This document shows positions 34,120 to 44,474 of a stretch of 64,000 nt of DNA, piece after piece. The notes under the pieces were generated by a model that made no database searches, was not told where the DNA came from, and saw nothing but the letters and a program-made list of their open reading frames with translations. Position numbers and translations under genes: made by a program. Position 1 is the stretch's first letter. Each line of letters starts with the position of its first letter. This stretch comes from Aliiglaciecola lipolytica E3 (GTDB taxonomy: Bacteria > Pseudomonadota > Gammaproteobacteria > Enterobacterales > Alteromonadaceae), in NCBI RefSeq assembly GCF_000314975.1, contig NZ_BAEN01000035.1:124001-188000 (forward strand). The letters are read 5' to 3'.

Positions 34120-34204
34120 TGGTGGAGGGGGCAGGATTCGAACCTGCGAAGGCTGAGCCGGCAGATTTACAGTCTGCTCCCGTTGACCGCTTGGGTACCC
34201 CTCC
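34120..34204 (-). tRNA. tRNA-Tyr (anticodon GTA)
   Basis: An 85-nt class II tRNA including an encoded CCA end. The acceptor stem GGAGGGG pairs with CCCCTCC, the anticodon loop is CTGTAAA with GTA, there is a long variable arm, and the T loop has the GGTTCGAATCC pattern. A single copy, on the strand opposite its neighbours. Confidence 0.96.
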
Positions 34205-34302
34205 GAAAGAGGCGCGTATACTAACAGAAAAAATTAGTCTGTAAATAGCATTAAAGAATTGTTTTTTAAACACGATAAGAAATAGATTAAAAGGAATCTA
34301 TT

Positions 34303-34773
34303 TTGGCTGTTGAAATTACCCCACAATCTGATGCTGTAATTCATGATCTTGAATGGACAGGAAAACTCAATCGTGCATTGGGGCATGGCGATAAATTTGC
34401 GCTCCTGTTGGCTATGTTAGAGGATGATTATCTTCGCAGACCCAACGTAGCCAACACTACTCAAGAACCTGATAATTACTCAAGCTCGATTAAAAATCAT
34501 TTTTATCCGCGAAGCTCCCTTGCAGCACAACCACAAGATTGGGAAAACGCCGACACAACCAGTCAACTCGTGGCTCGTAATGTGAGTGACGCGCTATTGT
34601 GGCAAAAAATGCATCCACAACCATTGTCAATTTATAATGATCCAAAACGAATTGACCCTGACGTTCTAATCAATTGTGCTTTTCACACTCAACAGCGCCT
34701 AAGCGGAGCGCAAGACAGTCAGATAGACGTTGACGAAACTAAACTCTACGATATTTTAAACGCGCTTAATTGA
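34303..34773 (+). CDS. VC2046/SO_2500-family protein
   Basis: A 156-residue protein resembling a small gammaproteobacterial family of unknown function; the block KFALLLAMLEDDYL is the part I recognise. It is acidic and soluble, with no membrane segment. The start is TTG at 34303 with AAGGA seven bases upstream. It lies between tRNA-Tyr and trhO. Family naming is from recall of that motif only. Confidence 0.6.
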   Translation: MAVEITPQSDAVIHDLEWTGKLNRALGHGDKFALLLAMLEDDYLRRPNVANTTQEPDNYSSSIKNHFYPRSSLAAQPQDWENADTTSQLVARNVSDALLWQKMHPQPLSIYNDPKRIDPDVLINCAFHTQQRLSGAQDSQIDVDETKLYDILNALN

Positions 34774-34887
34774 ATCGATATTAACCTTAAATTAATTATG
34801 GTTTTTGCAAAATTACCAATAATTGATATACTGCGCGCCGCAAAAAAATGCTTTGGTTTTACGTTCCAATTCGCAAAAAGGTTATTT

Positions 34888-35880
34888 ATGTCTAAATTCA
34901 TTGTTTGCGCAATGTACAAATTTGTTGCGCTTGAAAATTATAAAGAAATGCGTCAGCCCCTCCTTGATGTATTAGAAACTCACAATATTAAAGGTACGTT
35001 GTTACTTGCTAGTGAAGGGATCAACGGCACCATTTCCGGTACACGCGAAGCGATTGATCAGCTAATCGCTTACTTAAATAGTGATGACCGTATTAATCCA
35101 ATTTCCTGTAAAGAGTCATTAGATGAGGTTCAGCCTTTCTACCGAACTAAAGTGAAATTGAAAAAAGAAATTGTCACTATGGGCGTTGAAGGAATTGATC
35201 CACAAAAAACGGTAGGCACCTACGTCAAGCCAGCCGACTGGAACGCACTTATTTCTGATCCAGATGTACTTTTAATCGATACCCGTAATGAGTATGAAAT
35301 AGAAATCGGTACATTCAAAAATGCGGTGAATCCTAAAACGGACTCTTTCAGAGAGTTCCCCCAATATGTTGCAGATAATTTAGATCCGCAAAAACACAAG
35401 AAAGTGGCGATGTTTTGCACCGGTGGGATCCGTTGTGAAAAGTCTACTGCGTTTATGAAAGAACAAGGTTTTGATGAGGTTTACCACTTGGAAGGGGGAA
35501 TTCTCAAATATCTTGAAGAAGTACCAGAGCAAAATACGCTTTGGGAAGGTGATTGTTTTGTTTTTGATAATCGTGTTGCGGTAAATCATAAACTGCAAAA
35601 AAGTCATTATGAAGCTTGTTATGCTTGCCGACTTCCAATAACTGAAGAAGACAAGCAAACGCCAGAATATGAACCAGGTGTAAGTTGCCCTAAATGTTTT
35701 GGTAAACACACAGAAGAGCAAATAGCGCGTTTTCGTGAACGTGAAAAACAAGTTAATCTAGCTAAAGAGCGTAATGAAGAGCATGTTGGTTCTGAAGCGC
35801 GAAAAGCGACTAAACTGCGTCGTCAGCAAAAAGCTGCCGAGCGACGAGAAAGACGTATTGCAGCCGGAAAGTCAGCATAG
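34888..35880 (+). CDS. trhO: tRNA uridine(34) hydroxylase TrhO (YceA, rhodanese domain)
   Basis: A 330-residue protein. The N-terminal domain (about 1-100) contains [19 protein letters not shown], a TrhO hallmark; the rhodanese domain (about 125-225) holds the catalytic Cys in [11 protein letters not shown]; a Cys-rich zinc-like segment follows (CYACRLPI, then CPKC), and the basic tail is [15 protein letters not shown]. TrhO adds oxygen to U34 of several tRNAs on the prephenate-independent route to cmo5U/mo5U. ATG 34888 is preceded by AAAAAGG and begins [12 protein letters not shown], the family start; the frame is open further upstream without a good site. Confidence 0.92.
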   Translation: MSKFIVCAMYKFVALENYKEMRQPLLDVLETHNIKGTLLLASEGINGTISGTREAIDQLIAYLNSDDRINPISCKESLDEVQPFYRTKVKLKKEIVTMGVEGIDPQKTVGTYVKPADWNALISDPDVLLIDTRNEYEIEIGTFKNAVNPKTDSFREFPQYVADNLDPQKHKKVAMFCTGGIRCEKSTAFMKEQGFDEVYHLEGGILKYLEEVPEQNTLWEGDCFVFDNRVAVNHKLQKSHYEACYACRLPITEEDKQTPEYEPGVSCPKCFGKHTEEQIARFREREKQVNLAKERNEEHVGSEARKATKLRRQQKAAERRERRIAAGKSA

Positions 35881-35951
35881 ACATCCACACTGATATAGCG
35901 TTAAACTGGTCGCCGAATTAATTTATTTAGTAAAATGAAAAGATCAAAAAT

Positions 35952-36200
35952 ATGACCGAAAAAACTCCATTGGATGAAAGTAAGATTGCTGAGATTCGTA
36001 AAGAATTTGATTTCTTTGACCATGATAAAAATGGGCAAATAGATTTACCTGAGTTTATTGAACTTCTCACCATCCTGTCGCCAAAAACAAAAGCCAGTCA
36101 TGTACAGGAAGGCTTTTCTTTAATTGATGGCAACAATGATGGGTTTATTGATTTTGAAGAATTCTTAGAATGGTGGCAGGAAGCTTGGTGGGAATATTAA
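35952..36200 (+). CDS. EF-hand calcium-binding protein
   Basis: An 82-residue protein consisting of two EF hands. Loops are DHDKNGQIDLPE and DGNNDGFIDFEE; each has Asp/Asn at positions 1, 3 and 5, Gly at 6, Ile at 8 and Glu at 12, the full calcium-binding pattern. The tail is very rich in Trp (WWQEAWW). No signal peptide, so it is cytosolic and could be a small calmodulin-like sensor or buffer. A terminator follows at once, so it forms its own unit. Confidence 0.88.
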   Translation: MTEKTPLDESKIAEIRKEFDFFDHDKNGQIDLPEFIELLTILSPKTKASHVQEGFSLIDGNNDGFIDFEEFLEWWQEAWWEY

Positions 36201-36223
36201 CCAACTCCGTTAGCGATATTATG

Positions 36224-36246
36224 AAAGCCCCGAAAGGGGTTTTTTT
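36224..36246 (+). terminator. Rho-independent terminator after the EF-hand gene
   Basis: CCCC (36228-36231), tetraloop GAAA and GGGG (36236-36239), extended by A-T pairs and followed by seven T. It lies 24 bases after the EF-hand stop codon. Confidence 0.9.
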
Positions 36247-36281
36247 AATGCATTTAACTATTTTTATATGAGTGAAAAGTC

Positions 36282-36908
36282 ATGTTTGTTCCTAACAAAT
36301 TTCAATTAACCGATCAGAAATTACTGGAACAGTTTATTGCGCATAATCGGTTTGGCGTCATGATTACCACTGATCTTAACGCAACACATTTACCTTTTAT
36401 GTGTGAAGCCGATGAAAATGGCGATCTTTGCTTGTTTGCGCATATGGCGAGGGCTAACCCTCACTGGAAGAATAGTGAGGGGAGTCGTGCGCTTGTGGTG
36501 TTTACTGGTCCTCACGCTTATATTTCGCCTACTTGGTACGCTAATCGTCCAGCGGTTCCCACATGGAATTATACTGCAGTGCATTGTTATGGAAAAATAA
36601 GCCTACTGGATGAAAATGACACGCAACAAAGTATGGATCAGTTGGTATCTCTTTATGAGCCACAATTGTTGGCAAACGAGCAAGTCATGCCTGAGGAGTA
36701 TCAACAACGTTTACGCAAAGCCGTGGTGGGCTTTAAACTGGTTATTGATAATATTCAAGGGAAAGAGAAGTTAGGACAACACCGTACAACAGAAGATCAG
36801 CTTGGCGTGCACACGGCGTTGCAACAAAGTAGCAACCCGGTTGCTCAGTTGTTAGCAGAATATATGTTAAAACGTAACCTAGGAATTGGAGATAAACAAA
36901 GCTCATAG
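36282..36908 (+). CDS. PaiB-like FMN-binding protein
   Basis: A 208-residue protein of the PaiB (FMN-binding negative transcriptional regulator) family. Typical features are the MFVPNKFQL start, FGVMITTDLNATHLPF, a split-barrel flavin fold, HMARANPHW, GPHAYISPTWY and VPTWNYTAVHCYG. In Bacillus PaiB was named as a repressor of sporulation and protease genes, but the fold is that of FMN-dependent oxidoreductases and DNA binding in others is unproven. It is followed 15 bases later by the ybaK-type gene, probably one transcript. Confidence 0.88.
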   Translation: MFVPNKFQLTDQKLLEQFIAHNRFGVMITTDLNATHLPFMCEADENGDLCLFAHMARANPHWKNSEGSRALVVFTGPHAYISPTWYANRPAVPTWNYTAVHCYGKISLLDENDTQQSMDQLVSLYEPQLLANEQVMPEEYQQRLRKAVVGFKLVIDNIQGKEKLGQHRTTEDQLGVHTALQQSSNPVAQLLAEYMLKRNLGIGDKQSS

Positions 36909-36923
36909 CTTTAAAAGATACTT

Positions 36924-37391
36924 ATGACGCCAGCCATTAATTTAGCTAAACAACGCAAAATTGCATTTACTGTACATCAATATGAGCACGATGCTGATGC
37001 AAAATCATTTGGCTTAGAAGCCTCAGAAAAACTCGGTATTCCAGCAGAACAAGTGTTTAAAACTTTAGTAGTCGAACTGGACAGCCATGAATTAGCGGTG
37101 GCGATAATCCCTGTTAATACTTCTCTTAGCATGAAATTAATGGCGAAAAGCATTAATGCAAAAAAAGTTAGTATGGCTAATCCCACTGATGTTGAAAGAG
37201 CAACTGGTTATGTATTGGGCGGAGTTAGCCCATTAGGCCAAAAGAAACGTTTAAAAACCATCGTTGATACGAGTGCGCAAACTTTTCCTTCAATATTTGT
37301 GAGCGCAGGACGCAGAGGTTTAGAAATTGAGTTGGCGGCAAGCGATTTAATCGCGTTGGTTAACGCCAAATACGCGCTCATTGCGCAATAA
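36924..37391 (+). CDS. ybaK: YbaK/EbsC Cys-tRNA(Pro) deacylase
   Basis: A 155-residue protein of the prolyl-tRNA editing (YbaK) family, which hydrolyses Cys-tRNA(Pro) in trans after misacylation by ProRS. Motifs seen are YEHDADAKSFGLEASEKLG, QVFKTLVVEL with the conserved Lys, and ATGYVLGGVSPLGQKKRL with the GxxxPxG loop, then FVSAGRRGLEIEL. Length equals the family norm. It follows the PaiB-like gene and converges with the VOC gene, nine bases away. Confidence 0.92.
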   Translation: MTPAINLAKQRKIAFTVHQYEHDADAKSFGLEASEKLGIPAEQVFKTLVVELDSHELAVAIIPVNTSLSMKLMAKSINAKKVSMANPTDVERATGYVLGGVSPLGQKKRLKTIVDTSAQTFPSIFVSAGRRGLEIELAASDLIALVNAKYALIAQ

Positions 37392-37399
37392 ATAGGGGG

Positions 37400-37753
37400 T
37401 TAATTTTCTAGCTGATGTAATTGCGTCACATGCCATAGCTCTCCAACTGGTCCCCATAAATAAAAAACACGGCCCCATTTTTCAGTTCGAATATCGGAAA
37501 GTTTTGTTTTAAGATTTGATTTTTGCACTAGTGCGTAAGCTTGCTCGATATTGCTAACACACAATTGCATCATCAAATTTTCAGCTAATTGTTGATTATA
37601 AAAACGCTGTAAGAAAAAGTAACAATCACCATTGTGAAACAAACTCAATTCGTCAGAAACATATTCATAAGCAAAGCCAATTTCTTTGTAAAACTCAATA
37701 GATTTATCGTATTCCTTGCTAGGAATAAATACTTTGATATCTTCAACCTGCAT
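37400..37753 (-). CDS. VOC/glyoxalase-fold protein
   Basis: A 117-residue single-domain protein of the vicinal-oxygen-chelate fold: IKVFIPSKEYDKSIEFYKEI at the start, FLQRFYNQQLAENLMM in the middle and WGPVGELWHVTQL at the end. The two halves resemble bleomycin-resistance and glyoxalase-like proteins, but the metal ligands are not complete enough to name a substrate. ATG 37753 has AGG about seven bases upstream; a TTG two codons earlier is possible. It lies 33 bases after the helicase gene and is likely co-transcribed with it. Confidence 0.75.
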   Translation of the reverse strand: MQVEDIKVFIPSKEYDKSIEFYKEIGFAYEYVSDELSLFHNGDCYFFLQRFYNQQLAENLMMQLCVSNIEQAYALVQKSNLKTKLSDIRTEKWGRVFYLWGPVGELWHVTQLHQLEN

Positions 37754-37786
37754 ATTCAAGCCTAATTTTATTGCGTTTTAAAAATG

Positions 37787-39106
37787 CTAATCATGTGATT
37801 CAGATGGTTTAGCTTTCTTTCGCATTGGGATATGGCCTACATCTGTGCCTTCTTGCGCACGAATACGCTTCTTCGGTTTTGCCGCGTTAGTTTGCTTAGG
37901 TTTAACTTGTTTCTTCTGAACAGGCCCTTTGCTAGAACGAGGTTTGATAGGTTTTAGTCCTTTAAACTTAGCTTCCAATCCTTCGAATTCACTAAATTCA
38001 ATGCTTTGCTGCAAAATCCCCTTAATTGCAACAAAGCTCGCCCAATCTTTGGGACCTACCAGTGAAGCTGCATTACCTTTGCTACCAGCTCGGCCCGTTC
38101 GTCCGATTCGATGAATATATTCTTCTGCTAGTTTAGGAAGATCGAAATTGATTACCCATTCCACTTTTCGTAAGTCCAGACCACGAGATGCGACGTCGGT
38201 GGTAACTAGAACCTGATGTAGACCACGACTAAATGCATTCATGATATTGCTTCGCTGAGATTGACTTAAACTAGCACTTAAAGCCGCGCTGTCTAATCCT
38301 AACTCGTTTAATAATTGCGACAACTTATCGGTATCTTCACGTGTTGCAGTAAATACAATAACTTGTTTATTTGCTGTGTTTTCTAATAATTTCTTGAGTA
38401 ATTCAATTTTATGATCAAGATGATCTGCAAGATAAAAGTGTTGTTCGATGTCTTTATGTTGTTCTGTTGAAGAGCCCACGCTTATGCGTTGAGGTGCGTT
38501 TAACATGCGCTCAGTTAAATAATGTAGTTCAGCAGAATCTAACGTAGCGGAAAACATCATTGTTTGGCGTTTTCGGTGATCGGCGAATCGGTCAATTAAC
38601 TTTAGTTCATCTGCAAAGCCTAAATCTAGCATGCGGTCTGCTTCATCCAGAATCAGCAATTCCAATCCATTTAAGTATAAGCTTTTGTCTTTCACGTGGT
38701 CTGCGATACGACCAGCTGTGCCAACCACGAATTGCGGATTTCGTTTAAGCGCCTTCACTTGGTCATTGAAATTTTCTCCACCTAAAACCAAAGTCGCAAA
38801 AATATTTTGATTGCCGATTAACCATTTTAATTGCATGAATACTTGTTTAGCCAATTCACGGGTAGGGGCTAAGATAAGAACTCGCGGATCTTTTCTACTC
38901 AATGCTTTTTGTTTTAATACGCGCTGTAAGGCAGGAATTAAAAAGGCTAAGGTTTTTCCGGACCCAGTTTTTGAGGAGGCTAACAAATCTTTACCAAGCA
39001 ATCCTTGCCCAATTGCGAGAGCTTGAATTTCAGTAGCTTGTTCAAAGCCTTTAATTTCAAGGGCCTTTTGAATTCGGTGGTCAAGGGGAAAGTCTTTAAA
39101 TTGCAA
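37787..39106 (-). CDS. DEAD-box ATP-dependent RNA helicase
   Basis: A protein of about 439 residues with every DEAD-box motif: a Q-motif region (FPLDHRIQKALEIKGFEQAT then EIQ), ASSKTGSGKT, PTRELA, GG, TAGRI, LDEAD, SAT, ATREDT, TTDVASRGLD and HRIGRTGRAG. The C-terminal 60 residues are Lys-rich and likely bind RNA. It resembles SrmB-like helicases involved in ribosome assembly, but not closely enough to name. I start at TTG 39106, where the usual F-x-D-F start of helicases begins and GAGAA lies upstream; GTG 39157 would add 17 residues. Confidence 0.88.
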   Translation of the reverse strand: MQFKDFPLDHRIQKALEIKGFEQATEIQALAIGQGLLGKDLLASSKTGSGKTLAFLIPALQRVLKQKALSRKDPRVLILAPTRELAKQVFMQLKWLIGNQNIFATLVLGGENFNDQVKALKRNPQFVVGTAGRIADHVKDKSLYLNGLELLILDEADRMLDLGFADELKLIDRFADHRKRQTMMFSATLDSAELHYLTERMLNAPQRISVGSSTEQHKDIEQHFYLADHLDHKIELLKKLLENTANKQVIVFTATREDTDKLSQLLNELGLDSAALSASLSQSQRSNIMNAFSRGLHQVLVTTDVASRGLDLRKVEWVINFDLPKLAEEYIHRIGRTGRAGSKGNAASLVGPKDWASFVAIKGILQQSIEFSEFEGLEAKFKGLKPIKPRSSKGPVQKKQVKPKQTNAAKPKKRIRAQEGTDVGHIPMRKKAKPSESHD

Positions 39107-39345
39107 AGTTAGTTCTCTTTTAATGTCTTCAGATTCGCTAAATTGAGATATTAACACACAGATGTAATTTTCATCTGAAAACTTGTCTTAATTACACATA
39201 GTCTAACCATGTCGTAATGGTGCTTGATTGCCAATTTTACCTTGCAACTGACGTTAAAGGTAGAGTAATAAGGTACTGATGAAAGGTTTGATTAAGGTAT
39301 AGTTTATAAACCGAAAAGGAGATCAATGAGCTTAACATTGTGTTA

Positions 39346-39370
39346 CTGGGGGAGGTGACAATTCCCCCAG
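39346..39370. terminator. 8-bp G/C-rich hairpin downstream of scoB
   Basis: CTGGGGGA (39346-39353) pairs with TCCCCCAG (39363-39370) about 20 bases beyond the scoB stop codon. No T run follows on either strand, so a terminator role is likely but unproven. Confidence 0.45.
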
Positions 39371-39391
39371 CGTATGCGTGACTTAAAAAGG

Positions 39392-40048
39392 TTAGAAGGT
39401 CATTTCTTTAACATTGTCGCCAACTACCAATTTACCAGCAGTTTTGCTTTTTACTTCTTCTACCGAAACCCCAGGGGCTAGCTCAAGAAGATGAAACGCC
39501 CCATCTTTTACTTCAACAACGGCCAAGTCAGTGATTATTCTGTTGATACAATTGACGCCTGTTAATGGCAAAGTACAACTTTCTAATAACTTAGAATTAC
39601 CATACTTGTCTGCATGGGTCATAGTGACGATGATATTCTTCGCGCCTGCAACTAAATCCATTGCGCCGCCCATACCTTTGATCAGTTTACCGGGGATCAT
39701 CCATGAAGCAATATTGCCACTTGAATCAACTTCAAACGCACCTAATACGGTAAAGTCAACATGACCACCTCTAATCATGGCAAAGCTTTCTGCTGAACTA
39801 AATATAGATGCACCTGTAATTGCGGTTACGGTTTCTTTGCCTGCATTAATCATATCAGCATCTAATTGCTCTTCAGAAGGATAGGGGCCCATACCTAAGA
39901 GACCATTTTCAGACTGCAGCATCACCGCAATATCCTCAGGTACGTAGTTGGCAGCAAGCGTTGGAATGCCTATACCCAAGTTAACATAATCACCGTCTTG
40001 GAATTCTTGAGCAACACGCATAGCGATTTGATCACGAGATAAGGCCAT
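39392..40048 (-). CDS. scoB: 3-oxoacid CoA-transferase subunit B
   Basis: A 218-residue beta subunit of succinyl-CoA:3-oxoacid CoA-transferase (SCOT/AtoA type). Motifs are [23 protein letters not shown] with the catalytic Glu, [19 protein letters not shown] and [14 protein letters not shown]. The enzyme moves CoA to acetoacetate or related oxoacids, allowing ketone-body or amino-acid-derived acid use. The start ATG overlaps the scoA stop by one base (TAATG) and has AAGGAG upstream, so the subunits are coupled. Confidence 0.94.
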   Translation of the reverse strand: MALSRDQIAMRVAQEFQDGDYVNLGIGIPTLAANYVPEDIAVMLQSENGLLGMGPYPSEEQLDADMINAGKETVTAITGASIFSSAESFAMIRGGHVDFTVLGAFEVDSSGNIASWMIPGKLIKGMGGAMDLVAGAKNIIVTMTHADKYGNSKLLESCTLPLTGVNCINRIITDLAVVEVKDGAFHLLELAPGVSVEEVKSKTAGKLVVGDNVKEMTF

Positions 40049-40761
40049 TATATTTCTCCTTGTGTTTTAGCAACTACACGACGCTCAATTCGTTTTTCGA
40101 ATTTGCCTTGAATTACTCTATTTACATAAATACCTGGGGTATGAATCTGACTCGGTGGTATTGCGCCAGGAGGAACAATTTCTTCAACCTCTACAACGGT
40201 AATTTTACCGGCTGTCGCAGCCATTGGATTAAAGTTTTGCGCAGTATGACGATATACGCAGTTACCGAATACATCTGCTTTCCAGGCTTTAACTATGGCG
40301 AAGTCACCAGTTATTGATTCTTCCAAAATGTACGGTCGACCATTAAATTCTTTTACTTCTTTGCCTTCGCCTACAGGCGTACCATAACCGGTTGCAGTGT
40401 AGAAGGCCGGTATTCCTGCACCGCCTGCGCGCATTTTTTCAGCTAGCGTACCTTGCGGTGTAAGTTCGACTTCTAACTCGCCGTCTAACAATTGTTTTTC
40501 AAATAAGGCATTTTCGCCAACGTACGAAGACACCATTTTTTTGATTTGTTTGTCTTCGAGTAATAGGCCCAATCCAAATCCATCGACACCACAGTTGTTT
40601 GAAACTACAGTCAATCCTTTGGTACCCATTTTTTTAATCTGGGCAATTAAACCCTCAGGAATTCCACACAATCCGAACCCACCCGCAATCACGGTCATGT
40701 CATCTTGTAAGCCGGCTAACGCTTCTTCGTAGCTGGTCACAACTTTATTAAATCCGCTCAT
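40048..40761 (-). CDS. scoA: 3-oxoacid CoA-transferase subunit A
   Basis: A 237-residue alpha subunit partner of scoB. Motifs are [53 protein letters not shown] and [18 protein letters not shown] site precedes the ATG. The gene diverges from a LysR regulator, and a 22-bp inverted repeat with the LysR-box form lies between them, so regulation by that protein is likely. Confidence 0.94.
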   Translation of the reverse strand: MSGFNKVVTSYEEALAGLQDDMTVIAGGFGLCGIPEGLIAQIKKMGTKGLTVVSNNCGVDGFGLGLLLEDKQIKKMVSSYVGENALFEKQLLDGELEVELTPQGTLAEKMRAGGAGIPAFYTATGYGTPVGEGKEVKEFNGRPYILEESITGDFAIVKAWKADVFGNCVYRHTAQNFNPMAATAGKITVVEVEEIVPPGAIPPSQIHTPGIYVNRVIQGKFEKRIERRVVAKTQGEI

Positions 40762-40808
40762 AAACGCCTCTTGTTTACATAATTTTAACGTATACTAATT
40801 CAACTGAA

Positions 40809-40830
40809 ATTAAAGTAAAATTGATTTAAT
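40809..40830. promoter_or_regulatory. Candidate LysR operator between scoA and its divergent regulator
   Basis: ATTAAA (40809-40814) and TTTAAT (40825-40830) form a perfect inverted repeat with a 10-base spacer, matching the T-N11-A type of LysR site. It sits in the 107-base gap between the divergent scoA and LysR genes. The surroundings are AT-rich, so chance is possible. Confidence 0.4.
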
Positions 40831-40868
40831 ATGGTTATTAATAAATAAAATTTATTAAATGGTGTTTT

Positions 40869-41774
40869 ATGTTGTCCTATAAACAACTTCAGTGCTTTAT
40901 CACGTTAGCGCAATCAAGTACCTTTGCTGAAGCCGCTGAGAAAGTACACCTTTCACAGCCTGCATTGTCTACGTCTATCAAAAAGTTGGAGGCCTATTTA
41001 GGTGGCCCGCTGTTTTCGAGAACAACACGTAAAGTTGAACTTAGTCATGAAGGGCGTGAGTTTGTGCCAATTGCTCGCAGGTTGATGCACGATTGGGAAC
41101 ATGCTATTGCCGACATGCAAGAGTTGTTTGCGATGCAACGCGGACGGCTAACCATTGCTGCAATGCCTTCTTTTGCAAGTAGTATTTTGCCCGGAGTTCT
41201 CAAGTCTTTTCATCAAAAATGGCAGGCTATAAATTTGACTATACGCGACGTGGTCATGGAAGAAGTGATACATCTAGTCAGAGAAGGCAGAGCTGAAATT
41301 GGGTTTACATTTGAAAATGAGCAACTAGAAGGATTGGATTTTCAACCACTGATAAACAATAACTTTATCGCTGTGGTAGCGTCTAATCACCCCCTTTCAA
41401 ACAAGCAAAATATTACTTGGAAGCAGTTATCCAACTACCCATTTGTGGCGATGAATCGTGGTTCGTCTGTTAGAAAGTGGATTGAGAGTTTTGTTGAACA
41501 GCAAAAAATAACCCTAAATATCGTGGCAGAGGCCAATCAATTAGCAACCTTAGGGGAATGTGTTAAGCAAGATTTAGGGGTGTCTGTTGTACCCGGTATA
41601 TGTCAGCAACAGTTTAATCATAAAGAACTCGTGTGTTTGCCTATTCGTGGTGAAAATTTGGTACGTCGTATTGGAATGATAAAAGCATCAAGAAAGACGC
41701 TTTCGGTACCGGCCGAAACCTTATGGCAATTATTAGTAAAAGGGGATAAGCAAGCTATTACCACTTCTTCTTAG
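40869..41774 (+). CDS. LysR-family regulator, probably of scoAB
   Basis: A 301-residue LysR regulator. The N-terminal winged helix-turn-helix is LSYKQLQCFITLAQSSTFAEAAEKVHLSQPALSTSIKKLE; a helical linker and a two-lobed effector domain (about 90-295) follow. Divergent placement from scoAB suggests it controls them, sensing an oxoacid or CoA ester, as is common for such pairs. The last 17 bases overlap the convergent gene's end. Confidence 0.9.
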   Translation: MLSYKQLQCFITLAQSSTFAEAAEKVHLSQPALSTSIKKLEAYLGGPLFSRTTRKVELSHEGREFVPIARRLMHDWEHAIADMQELFAMQRGRLTIAAMPSFASSILPGVLKSFHQKWQAINLTIRDVVMEEVIHLVREGRAEIGFTFENEQLEGLDFQPLINNNFIAVVASNHPLSNKQNITWKQLSNYPFVAMNRGSSVRKWIESFVEQQKITLNIVAEANQLATLGECVKQDLGVSVVPGICQQQFNHKELVCLPIRGENLVRRIGMIKASRKTLSVPAETLWQLLVKGDKQAITTSS

Positions 41775-42525
41775 GTGCAAATAGCTCATCTAATTCATCT
41801 CTTTCTTCTTCTTGCTTTTTCTCGCGGTCTTTTGCGTTGGCATTGCGTAAATTGTCTTGGATAACTTTTAATCGCTCTTCAAGTGATGCTTTTCGCTCAA
41901 TATTGTATTGGTCGGGTTGGTTTTGAGCTTCGAGTGCGGCAATAGCCTTTTCAAAGTATTGTCTAGCCGAACCTAGCATATTCGATTGCAAAGCAGCATT
42001 GCCGCGTTTAGCCAATGTCTCTACATTCACTTTAATTTGCAAAGACGATAGTTGCCTATCTTCTAAGGTATATAACTGGGTATCTATTTTGCCTTTTGCA
42101 TGCTCTGAGCGCAGTAGCGACCTAAACTTTTTCACCGCTTGAATATATTGAATTACCATTTTGTCACTATCAGGTAAAACGAAGTTGTCATGAGAGGGGG
42201 CGGGCGTTTCCATATCAATCATTTTTAGCCGTTCTTGTGATTCTTTTAATCGTTGTTTTATCTCGGGCAAGGAAGGGTTGAGTTCATAAATGATTTTCAA
42301 CGCGTTGAGTATACGATTTTGCAAAACTGCCACTAAACGTTGCGATACAGGTATAGTATCTACTGTCATTAGTACATTTTCAGTTTCGTCTATCACCGAC
42401 TTTTGCTTGGCAATTTCAGTTCGTTTTTCGGCTTCTACTTTTTCTTTGTGTTGCTGCAAAGCATTAACAACAATGGCAACTACTACCAAAGAAACGATTA
42501 AAATTATTATGATGGGAAATATCAT
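41758..42525 (-). CDS. Membrane-anchored coiled-coil protein of unknown function
   Basis: A 255-residue protein with one N-terminal helix (IIIILIVSLVVVAIVVNAL) and a long charged, helical cytosolic part, including coiled coil (about 25-45 and 195-245) and a TPR-like stretch LAKRGNAALQSNMLGSARQY. The tail is acidic then basic (DELDELFAPKKKW). I do not recognise a named family. It lies 49 bases after the histidine kinase gene on the same strand, so the two may be co-transcribed. It overlaps the LysR gene's end by 17 bases. Confidence 0.65.
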   Translation of the reverse strand: MIFPIIIILIVSLVVVAIVVNALQQHKEKVEAEKRTEIAKQKSVIDETENVLMTVDTIPVSQRLVAVLQNRILNALKIIYELNPSLPEIKQRLKESQERLKMIDMETPAPSHDNFVLPDSDKMVIQYIQAVKKFRSLLRSEHAKGKIDTQLYTLEDRQLSSLQIKVNVETLAKRGNAALQSNMLGSARQYFEKAIAALEAQNQPDQYNIERKASLEERLKVIQDNLRNANAKDREKKQEEERDELDELFAPKKKW

Positions 42526-42574
42526 CTAACTCATAAATCCTGTAACAACTGACGTTTAAATAACTAATAAATAA

Positions 42575-43270
42575 TTAAGGCAATTTTAAAGTGAATACAC
42601 TGCCACCAAGATTACCACCATTGGATAGCATAATTTCACCTTTTCTATCTCCTCGACGATGCGCTGAAGCAATGAGTCTGGCGAAAAACAAACCTAAGCC
42701 AGTTCTTCCATTACTTAACTTCATATCCTGCATGTCTACATTGTTGCTGGCCAACATCTTGTTTGGATATCCTTCACCGTCATCTTCCACTTTAATGACT
42801 AGCCAGTCATCTTCTTCAAACGCTGAAATTCGCAACTTATGACTGCCATAGCGCATTGCATTTACCAAAATATCGTTGAGCAAAAGCGTGATTAAATCTT
42901 GATCTAAATAACGAACCAAATCCTCAGTCTGCTCTATTTCGATAGTCATATTTTTATGACCTAAATATTGCTCATGGGTGATAAAAATATTATCGAGTAA
43001 ATCATCAATAAAACATTCATCTTCATTTATCGGCAGATTTTCCATTTCCGCCCTATATAATGATAAAAGTTGCACTAATCCTGTATTTAATCGGGATGAT
43101 TCGTAGTGAGCAGTTGACAGAAACTGTTGGGCAGGTTGATTATCTGCAGTGACGCAGGAATTAAGACCATCGATTGATTGCTGTAACAGGTTGAGTGAAC
43201 TTTTCATATCGTGTACTGCAGCCGCTAGTACGGTAGAAAAGTCTATTAATTGCTGCTCTTTTACTGACAC
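42575..43270 (-). CDS. Cytosolic orphan sensor histidine kinase
   Basis: A 231-residue kinase with no membrane helix and no separate sensor domain. The dimerisation and phospho-acceptor helix has HDMKSSLNLL near residue 17; the ATPase domain shows LLNDILVNAMRYG (N box), KVEDDGEGYP and GRTGLGLFFARLI. There is no response regulator adjacent, so its partner is encoded elsewhere. The start is GTG 43270 with GAG about seven bases upstream. It may be transcribed with the membrane coiled-coil gene downstream. Confidence 0.82.
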   Translation of the reverse strand: MSVKEQQLIDFSTVLAAAVHDMKSSLNLLQQSIDGLNSCVTADNQPAQQFLSTAHYESSRLNTGLVQLLSLYRAEMENLPINEDECFIDDLLDNIFITHEQYLGHKNMTIEIEQTEDLVRYLDQDLITLLLNDILVNAMRYGSHKLRISAFEEDDWLVIKVEDDGEGYPNKMLASNNVDMQDMKLSNGRTGLGLFFARLIASAHRRGDRKGEIMLSNGGNLGGSVFTLKLP

Positions 43271-43425
43271 ATTAATACTCTTTAAACGATGCTACAAAAT
43301 ATCAAGTATCCATGAACTAAGGGGTATTTACCAAAAATTTTGCAAAAAAATGGAATAAAAAAGCAGATTTTTATTAAAATTTTATGGAATTAATGTAACC
43401 TTAGGTATATATATTTTGAATATAA

Positions 43426-44442
<1,017 letters not shown>

Positions 44443-44474
44443 ATTTACGTTTGAGGGTGTTTAGTTTTGCTTAA

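Noticed and set aside
34085-34273. 62-codon open frame on the minus strand over the tRNA-Tyr
   Set aside because: It is the antisense/sense shadow of the tRNA and its flanks; the peptide has no protein-like pattern.
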